NCBI GenBank assembly: GCA_902515745.1
Contig: CABXWB010000009.1
Coordinates: 1 to 64,000 of the forward strand
Reading direction: 5' to 3'
DNA: 64,000 nucleotides
From: an uncultured Alphaproteobacteria bacterium
GTDB lineage: Bacteria > Pseudomonadota > Alphaproteobacteria > HIMB59 > GCA-002718135
Positions 58,844 to 64,000 of the stretch are shown here, piece by piece. Both the position numbers and the translations under genes were made by a program. Below the pieces are notes generated by a model that was not told the DNA's origin, did no database searches, and saw nothing but the letters and a program-made list of their open reading frames with translations. Each line of letters opens with the position of its first letter. The first letter of the stretch is position 1.

Positions 58844-58862
58844 CAATAGAGTAGCAATAGAA
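58844..58862 (+). repeat. Island C right-end repeat pair (CAATAG, 11-bp spacing)
   Basis: CAATAGAG begins at 58844 and CAATAGAA at 58855, just after the cargo gene stop. Same orientation and spacing as the left pair. Confidence 0.65.
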
Positions 58863-58916
58863 TTTTACTAAATTTTAAGGTCTCACAAGGTATGCACTAA
58901 GCGGGTTGGAAATTCT

Positions 58917-58935
58917 AATCCCTTCGTCCGCTCCA
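58917..58935 (+). repeat. att copy 3: decayed repeat of the tRNA-Gly 3' end
   Basis: AATCCCTTCGTCCGCTCCA matches the tRNA 3' end with one mismatch; upstream only fragments (GGGTT) remain. The following AATAAA matches the flank of copy 1. Confidence 0.7.
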
Positions 58936-59051
58936 ATAAAACATCAATTTTTCATGTTTATTGTGGTGCGGCAAGGTGATAACGTGCCACTCATGCGTCA
59001 ACTTAATCAAGTAAGTATTTTAAAATTTCTTTAATTATGTATAATTATATA

Positions 59052-59666
59052 ATGTTCAATAGAACTAACTATTTTGTCATTTTATTTTTATTGTTATTTT
59101 CATTTAACTCAAAAGCTAGTACATGGACTGATTGGCAAGAGGTTGACACAGTTTCTTTCGTTCCAATTATTTTTACTGATATTAATGATGTTATAGGGAA
59201 TGGAACTTTTTCTAGCTGGTATTCTGAAGGTAAAATGGATGCTGGAAAAACAGCTTATCAATATTGGATTGAAAATTATACTGATAATGGGTACTTATTA
59301 ATAAGCTTAATAAAAATGCCACCTGGTTTTGTAATTAAGGGCAGTGGAAATGATAAAAAATATATAAGTAAGGAAGCTGAATTTATCTTAAATGTTGATA
59401 GAAAAAATAATCCTTTAAAAGGTATTAGCAAAAAAGATATCGAAAGATACCGAGATGTCTATAATAACGTGGTCCCATATGTATTTTTTGATTTTGACAA
59501 TTCAGTATGTATTATAATTAAAAAAGGATATTACAGAGGTTTATCTGGATATGAAGAAGATGCTCGAGATGTAGAAACTCTTGTTGCTGTGTATTGCAAG
59601 CAAAATGGCAATATAGATCAAACCTTTGCTCAGAGATTAATTAATTCGATTGAAATAAAAAAATAA
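59052..59666 (+). CDS. Secreted protein of unknown function
   Basis: About 204 residues from the ATG at 59052 (an in-frame ATG at 59037 is less signal-like). Signal peptide FVILFLLLFSFNSKAS, then a Trp/Tyr-rich domain (WTDWQEVDTVSFVPIIF) with two cysteines (CIIIKK and VYCKQ). I do not recognise a family. It lies between the island array and the glycan genes. Confidence 0.7.
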   Translation: MFNRTNYFVILFLLLFSFNSKASTWTDWQEVDTVSFVPIIFTDINDVIGNGTFSSWYSEGKMDAGKTAYQYWIENYTDNGYLLISLIKMPPGFVIKGSGNDKKYISKEAEFILNVDRKNNPLKGISKKDIERYRDVYNNVVPYVFFDFDNSVCIIIKKGYYRGLSGYEEDARDVETLVAVYCKQNGNIDQTFAQRLINSIEIKK

Positions 59667-59873
59667 AGGAAATTTCTGCTTTCAAACAATAAATATTTTT
59701 TTTAGTTTTTTCTGTATCATATAATTTGCACAACCTTAACTCTTAATAAAATTGTTGTAATTACCACACTTTTGATTATCTTTATTAACTCTCAGTAATT
59801 TGTTAACGATTTATAAAATTATTTATAAATAAAACCTTAGTAAATTTTCATTAAAATTGTAATATTAGAATAT

Positions 59874-60854
59874 ATGGATGAAATTAGTATTTATAAATAT
59901 GTAAGCAACAAAAAAATATTAATTAAAGAAATAAATCTTGGAGCGGAGTCAACTTATAAAATATTTTACACAAAATTTAAAAATGTCTATGTGCACCCTA
60001 AATTATGGAGTATTATAACTGAAGATTTTAATATATTTTATGATTTTGAAAGATATTTATCTAAATACAAGCATCAAAAAGAAATTTTAGTACGACATAA
60101 TGAGATAAAAAAAGTTTCAGAAAACATTTTGCAGATAAAAGGACAATTTTTCTTATTTGGAGGAGAAAATAATTATTGGCACTTCATGATAGACTTTATC
60201 CCAAGATTAATATCACTAAAAGATTTGTCTCAAGAAAAGATGAAAATAATCATACCACACGATTTAGATGAGAAATTCTTTAAATTTATATTGAAAATTT
60301 GTAAATTATTAGAAATTAATGAAGTCAATTTTTTGAAAATTAACCGGGGAAATTTAATTTATTTTTTTGAAAACCTAATATTTACTTCCAATCCAAGTAT
60401 TCATTTTACATACTATTTTTTTCATAAATTACTTAACAAAACAATTATAAAAGAAGAAGAAAAAAATTTGTATGTAATGCGTGGAGATACAAGCAATAGA
60501 AGAGTATTAAATGAAAATGATTTAATTAGTACTTTAAAAAAATATAATTATGAAATTATTGACTGCGCGTACCTTTCTATTGAGGAACAAATCAAAAAAT
60601 TTTCTAAAGCTAAAAATATTATTATACCAAGTGGAGCAGCAATGGCCAATTTATTATTTGTACCAGACAGAATAAATGTAGTAGAGATAAGATCAAACCT
60701 TGATGGAGATTTCTCTAAAAAAATTAATTTAAATAATAGATTTTATCTATATCTTTTTGAAAAGACAAAGAAAGTAGGACAAAAACTAAGAAAAGATATT
60801 ATTGTTAATATTTCATTAATAGTACAGTTAATAGAAGAAAAAAAAATTTATTAA
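59874..60854 (+). CDS. GT61 (DUF563) family glycosyltransferase
   Basis: 326 residues. Typical motifs: GGENNYWHFMIDFIPRL, YVMRGDTSNRRVLNENDL and IIIPSGAAMANLLFVPD, as in the GT61/DUF563 family. It probably adds a sugar during capsule, O-antigen or other polysaccharide synthesis. No signal peptide. It opens a run of accessory genes with 26-40 bp gaps on the same strand. The 207 bp upstream contain nothing I can identify. Confidence 0.86.
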   Translation: MDEISIYKYVSNKKILIKEINLGAESTYKIFYTKFKNVYVHPKLWSIITEDFNIFYDFERYLSKYKHQKEILVRHNEIKKVSENILQIKGQFFLFGGENNYWHFMIDFIPRLISLKDLSQEKMKIIIPHDLDEKFFKFILKICKLLEINEVNFLKINRGNLIYFFENLIFTSNPSIHFTYYFFHKLLNKTIIKEEEKNLYVMRGDTSNRRVLNENDLISTLKKYNYEIIDCAYLSIEEQIKKFSKAKNIIIPSGAAMANLLFVPDRINVVEIRSNLDGDFSKKINLNNRFYLYLFEKTKKVGQKLRKDIIVNISLIVQLIEEKKIY

Positions 60855-60880
60855 AATAAATTTAATGATAAAATAAAATT

Positions 60881-61564
60881 ATGAAAGTAATAAATTTATT
60901 TCCACTTACTATTGTTCAGGATAATATCATGATTGAGGAAATTGAAAGAAATTTATTAGTAAGTGAAATAAAAAAAATGAAAAATAAAATTGACTCAAAA
61001 AACAAATCATCTTACGCGTGGACTGGAGACACAAAGGGTCATGAATTTTTATTTTCAAATAAATTATTTAAAAACTTAGCTAACAAGATTTCAAATTCAG
61101 TTATTAATTATCTACAGACTTTAGAAATTAATACTGATCTTCTAGATATATATTATCAAAGATCTTGGGCAACGATTACTGAAGCAGACCAAAAAATAAA
61201 TTTTCACACACATTCACAATCAAATATAAGTTTTGCTTATTATCTACTCAAGCCTAAAAATTCAGGTGGTATTATCTTTAGATCAAATGAACTTCAAAAT
61301 GAAGTTGCTAAAAATATATTTACTAATAGTAAGATGGAGAAATCTTTAATCAAAAAAGCAAATGTTTATAATTCTGATAAATCTATGTTTGATCCAATTC
61401 AAGATTCAATCATTATCTTTCCATCTAAAACACCACATGCAACACTTCCAAATAATTCGAATTCTGCAAGAATTTCAATTTCTGGAGATATCACGATTAT
61501 GCTTAAGAATAGCGAAGGCTTTGAACATTTGATGCCGAATTTCAAAAATTGGACAAAATTTTAA
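60881..61564 (+). CDS. TIGR02466-type 2OG-Fe(II) oxygenase
   Basis: 227 residues. The jelly-roll iron motif begins with NFHTHSQSNISFAYYLL, and the distal iron His and 2OG Arg lie in IIFPSKTPHATLPNNSNSAR. INLFPLTIVQ is the usual N-terminus. It should hydroxylate an unknown substrate. A second such gene is at 62367 on the other strand. Confidence 0.83.
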   Translation: MKVINLFPLTIVQDNIMIEEIERNLLVSEIKKMKNKIDSKNKSSYAWTGDTKGHEFLFSNKLFKNLANKISNSVINYLQTLEINTDLLDIYYQRSWATITEADQKINFHTHSQSNISFAYYLLKPKNSGGIIFRSNELQNEVAKNIFTNSKMEKSLIKKANVYNSDKSMFDPIQDSIIIFPSKTPHATLPNNSNSARISISGDITIMLKNSEGFEHLMPNFKNWTKF

Positions 61565-61603
61565 AATTTATTAAAAATGCAATAAGTCTATACTTTCATT
61601 AAT

Positions 61604-62362
61604 ATGATAAAACCCATAGCAATTTATACAGATCATATAATGAACAGAACATTGTGTTATAATTTTGCCAAGGGATCGAACTCTCTTCTTTGTCATGTTA
61701 ATAATTTTAAAGATTATGACAAGACTATTGTAACATATGGTGTATTGAGAGGCACATATGAAATAATAAAAAAAGTAAAAAATTTTTATTACATAGATCA
61801 TGGTTATTTTAATCAATCAAAGAGAAAATTTGAAAACAATAGAACAACTGTCTTAAATTTAGATGGTTATTTTCGAATTGTTTACAATAATTTAATTCAC
61901 AATGGTGAAGGAGATTTTCCCGATGATAGACTAAAGAAATTAAATCTTAATTTCCTTGAGCAAATTAAGTCAGGAGATGTAATTATTTTATCGGAGCCAT
62001 CTGAAATTATGAAAAAAATATATAATGCCCATAATTGGGTAGAAGAGACTAAAGAAATAATTAAAAAATTTTCAGACAGAAAAATTGTTGTTCATAATAA
62101 ATATTCAAAAGAACCTCTAGACAAATTATTAAAAAACGCATGGTCGTTTGTAAGTTTACAATCCACAGCTGGTTTTAAAGCTATGGTTAATGGTATACCT
62201 GCTTTTTTTACAGAACCCTCTTTAAAAAATATAAACAAAATTGAAGAAATAGAAAACCCACAAATAAACTATAAAATTTTTAATAATTTAGCTTATGGAC
62301 AATGGACTTTAAATGAAATTGAAAGTGGAGAGGCGTGGGAAATTATTTCAAATAATAACTAA
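61604..62362 (+). CDS. KpsC/KpsS-like capsule or glycan biosynthesis protein
   Basis: 252 residues. The C-terminal half has VSLQSTAGFKAMVNGIPAFF, resembling the donor-binding region of Kdo transferases KpsC/KpsS (search for a glycosyltransferase-B C-terminal domain). The N-terminal half (YVTYGVLRGTYEIIKK-like region and IDHGYFNQSKR) is shorter than in KpsC. Function is inferred; a polysaccharide role is supported by the neighbouring GT61. Confidence 0.65.
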   Translation: MIKPIAIYTDHIMNRTLCYNFAKGSNSLLCHVNNFKDYDKTIVTYGVLRGTYEIIKKVKNFYYIDHGYFNQSKRKFENNRTTVLNLDGYFRIVYNNLIHNGEGDFPDDRLKKLNLNFLEQIKSGDVIILSEPSEIMKKIYNAHNWVEETKEIIKKFSDRKIVVHNKYSKEPLDKLLKNAWSFVSLQSTAGFKAMVNGIPAFFTEPSLKNINKIEEIENPQINYKIFNNLAYGQWTLNEIESGEAWEIISNNN

Positions 62363-62366
62363 TTTT

Positions 62367-62963
62367 CTATTTCATTTGTATTTTAATATTAAAACTAATA
62401 ACAATTCTTTCTTCATCTGATTGATTTTCATTTACTGAATGATCTAGATAACTTGGAAATAAAATTAAAGCCCCTTCTTTTGGGTTTATACCGTTTACTT
62501 GTGCATTCAATAGATTTGGATTTAATATATTAGGGTGAGAATAAACTGGGGCTGGTCTAGGATCGTAAAAAACAATATCACCAGAGTTTATTGGTGCGCG
62601 CACATAATATGCTCCACTTATTGTGCTGTTTCCATGTTGGTGTCTTAAATTCGCAGAACCACCTGTATTTATTATCGCCCACATATTATTGATTTTTGCT
62701 GTTTGCTTTTCCTTTTCCCAATTCATGTCATTCATAACTTGTTCAATTGCTGGCAGTATAAATGATATAAAACTTTGAGGTTCTTTTTCATTCAAGTTAA
62801 AATCTTTTGAATGCCAGCCTTTAACATTACTTCTACTAATTCCAGTTTCATCATTTTTTTGGTTAAATTTTATATAAGTATACATTTGTTCATTAATATC
62901 TTTATAATTATCTAAATTTATTGTCCAAACAGGAGTTGGAAAAAGAAGATTTGGTTTATTCAT
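62367..62963 (-). CDS. TIGR02466-type 2OG-Fe(II) oxygenase, second copy
   Basis: 198 residues beginning NLLFPTPVWTINLD, typical of this family. Iron-binding residues: RHQHGNSTISGAYYVRA and, distally, LILFPSYLDHSVNENQ then ERIVISFN with the 2OG arginine. It converges on the KpsC-like gene with 4 bp between stops. Related to, but diverged from, the gene at 60881. Confidence 0.88.
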   Translation of the reverse strand: MNKPNLLFPTPVWTINLDNYKDINEQMYTYIKFNQKNDETGISRSNVKGWHSKDFNLNEKEPQSFISFILPAIEQVMNDMNWEKEKQTAKINNMWAIINTGGSANLRHQHGNSTISGAYYVRAPINSGDIVFYDPRPAPVYSHPNILNPNLLNAQVNGINPKEGALILFPSYLDHSVNENQSDEERIVISFNIKIQMK

Positions 62964-63033
62964 ATATAATATTTATCCTAAATATTTCATTCAGTAAACA
63001 TTTCAAAAAATATCACAATGGATTCTAACTTTT

Positions 63034-63186
63034 TTAGTCCTTAAATTTATAATATTTTTTAATAATTTTTATTGTATCAACAATCCTTTGATGGTGTTCA
63101 GAAAAATTTTTTCTTCCAGATACTATTTTAGGATACTTCTTTACTAATACCTTAATATATTGCGGTATATTATTTTCTTTATTCAA
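63034..63186 (-). CDS. Small 50-residue protein coupled to purH
   Basis: TTG start at 63184-63186 overlaps the purH stop (TTGA), and 50 basic residues follow (PQYIKVLVKKYPKIVSGRKN; FSEHHQRIVDTIKIIKKYY). Codon content and the tight overlap suggest a real gene. I do not recognise a family; a small nucleic-acid- or enzyme-binding protein is possible. Confidence 0.5.
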   Translation of the reverse strand: MNKENNIPQYIKVLVKKYPKIVSGRKNFSEHHQRIVDTIKIIKKYYKFKD

Positions 63187-64000
63187 TGTTTAAACAGTCT
63201 GTTTTTAGAAAAATATAATGATATTTTATTTTTATTTGCAAATGAAACTATTTTACTATCATTTATTGAGCCACTAGGCTGAGCTAATACACTACAACCA
63301 TTTTTATTCAAAATCTTTATACTGTCAGTGAATGGAAAAAATCCATCTGATGCACAAACGAAAGAAATTTTTTTAAAATATTTTTTTTTATTTCTAATTG
63401 CAAAATTTAGTGCATCTACTCTATTTGTTTGACCATGACCTAATCCCAAAGTTTGTTTATTTTTTGATAAAACTATAGCATTTGATTTTAAGTGTTTTAC
63501 TACCTTTAAAGAAAATAATAGATCTTGAATTAATTTTGGCGGCCCGTTTTTATTAGATACTAAATTTATAAATTTTTGATTTATTGGTACTAAATCATTT
63601 GTTTGATATAGTTCTCCAAATAAAGTAGACCTATAATTAGTTACCGTATTTTTATAATTTGGAATTTTTAATAAAATTAAATTTTTCTTGAACCTTAATA
63701 TTTTGATTGCCTCATTTTCAAATCCTGGAGCAACAATCATTTCAAAAAAATGTTTAACAATATCATTTGCTAAACTAGAATTTACTTTTCTATTTAAAAA
63801 AACTATTCCACCAAATGCACTTTTCTTATCACTTTCATATGATTTTAAAAAAGCTTTATCTATTTCTTTTGCAGACGCAACTCCACATGGATTTGTGTGT
63901 TTCATAATAATGGATGTAGGTTCATTAAATTCACTTAAGCATTTTAATCCACTATCAAGATCTATGATATTATTATAACTTATTTTTTTACCACTAATTT
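63183..64000 (-). CDS. purH: PurH, AICAR transformylase/IMP cyclohydrolase, 5' end beyond the window
   Basis: C-terminal part of the bifunctional last enzyme of IMP synthesis. The frame is open to the right edge (KISYNNIIDLDSGLKC), followed by the transformylase motif IIMKHTNPCGVASAKEID, then SAFGGIVFLN, LGLGHGQTNRVDA and the C-terminal SDGFFPFTDS and QPSGSINDSKIV ending LFKH. The N-terminal cyclohydrolase domain is outside. It consumes AICAR, a by-product of HisF. Confidence 0.95.
   Translation of the reverse strand, partial: ISGKKISYNNIIDLDSGLKCLSEFNEPTSIIMKHTNPCGVASAKEIDKAFLKSYESDKKSAFGGIVFLNRKVNSSLANDIVKHFFEMIVAPGFENEAIKILRFKKNLILLKIPNYKNTVTNYRSTLFGELYQTNDLVPINQKFINLVSNKNGPPKLIQDLLFSLKVVKHLKSNAIVLSKNKQTLGLGHGQTNRVDALNFAIRNKKKYFKKISFVCASDGFFPFTDSIKILNKNGCSVLAQPSGSINDSKIVSFANKNKISLYFSKNRLFKH

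Larger units (their letters stand above)
57879..58935. mobile_element. Mini-island C at tRNA-Gly (about 1.06 kb)
   Basis: Unit between att copy 2 and the decayed copy 3. Carries one secreted-protein gene and, near both ends, pairs of CAATAGAG-type repeats spaced 11 bp. No integrase. Its decayed right att suggests it is the oldest of the three. Confidence 0.6.

Noticed and set aside
55981-63033. Integrase, transposase or phage structural gene in the island region
   Set aside because: No frame of suitable length or with the R..HxxR..Y tyrosine-recombinase pattern or a transposase pattern was found.
1-64000. CRISPR array
   Set aside because: No regularly spaced 24-40-bp repeats; the only 51-bp repeats are tRNA-derived and 1.3 kb or less apart with genes between.

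Overview
The window is AT-rich, gene-dense DNA from a streamlined alphaproteobacterium, most likely a marine SAR11-like or HIMB59/AEGEAN-169-like lineage. This placement is inferred from base composition, very short intergenic gaps, gene order (rho-mnmE-mnmG-rsmG-parA-parB; maf-aroE-coaE-dnaQ-timA-smr; leuS-lptE-holA; ftsK-lolA) and a carotenoid/retinal operon. No rRNA is present.

Layout. 1-2.4 kb: pyruvate carboxylase, cut by the left edge. 2.6-7.4 kb: a DUF2244 membrane protein, a secreted protein with no ATG start, a subtilisin-type lipoprotein with a probable beta-barrel tail, a sulfotransferase and dapB. 7.5-13.7 kb: the heat-shock block dnaJ, dnaK, grpE, hrcA, then divergent rph and rdgB. 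13.7-16.4 kb: a yra-like envelope cluster (LpoA/LppC-like, rsmI, dual-BON lipoprotein). 16.4-20.3 kb: a histidine operon (hisB-hisH-GNAT-hisA-hisF-hisE-HIT). 20.4-25.7 kb: hslV-hslU, then a tandem-PAP2 phosphatase, a GT39 glycosyltransferase and a DUF3108 protein. 25.7-29.9 kb: smr, a T4-type lysozyme, timA, dnaQ, coaE, aroE, maf, all leftward. 29.9-30.3 kb: a 420-bp AT-rich gap where the two gene blocks diverge, the candidate oriC. 30.3-38.5 kb: rho, a VCBS-repeat protein, mnmE, mnmG, rsmG, parA, parB rightward, with two parS-like sites at 34.2 and 34.4 kb. 38.5-51.5 kb: holA, lptE, leuS, DUF3576, a porin, yggS, a winged-helix protein, lolA, ftsK, a Ubi hydroxylase, a LON-domain protein, a CnoX-like thioredoxin and a ProX-like deacylase. 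51.6-55.9 kb: crtI-crtB-crtY-blh, giving beta-carotene and then retinal; no rhodopsin or GGPP synthase gene is in the window.

55.9-59.0 kb is the most unusual region. An intact tRNA-Gly(GCC) is followed by two exact 51-bp copies of its 3' part and one decayed copy. They delimit three very small units (about 0.58, 1.32 and 1.06 kb). Each unit carries one protein gene. Each has, near both ends, its own pair of short direct repeats spaced exactly 11 bp: GTAGCC in the first, GTCCCAC in the second, CAATAGAG in the third. This looks like an array of integrase-less, tRNA-anchored mini-islands, each with arm-type recombinase sites of a different specificity. The middle unit also carries a tRNA-Ser(UGA)-like gene whose acceptor stem is broken at the 5' end.

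59.0-63.0 kb: accessory surface-polysaccharide-type genes (a secreted protein, GT61, two TIGR02466-type 2OG-Fe(II) oxygenases, a KpsC-like protein). 63.0-64 kb: a small ORF coupled to the 3' end of purH, which runs off the right edge.
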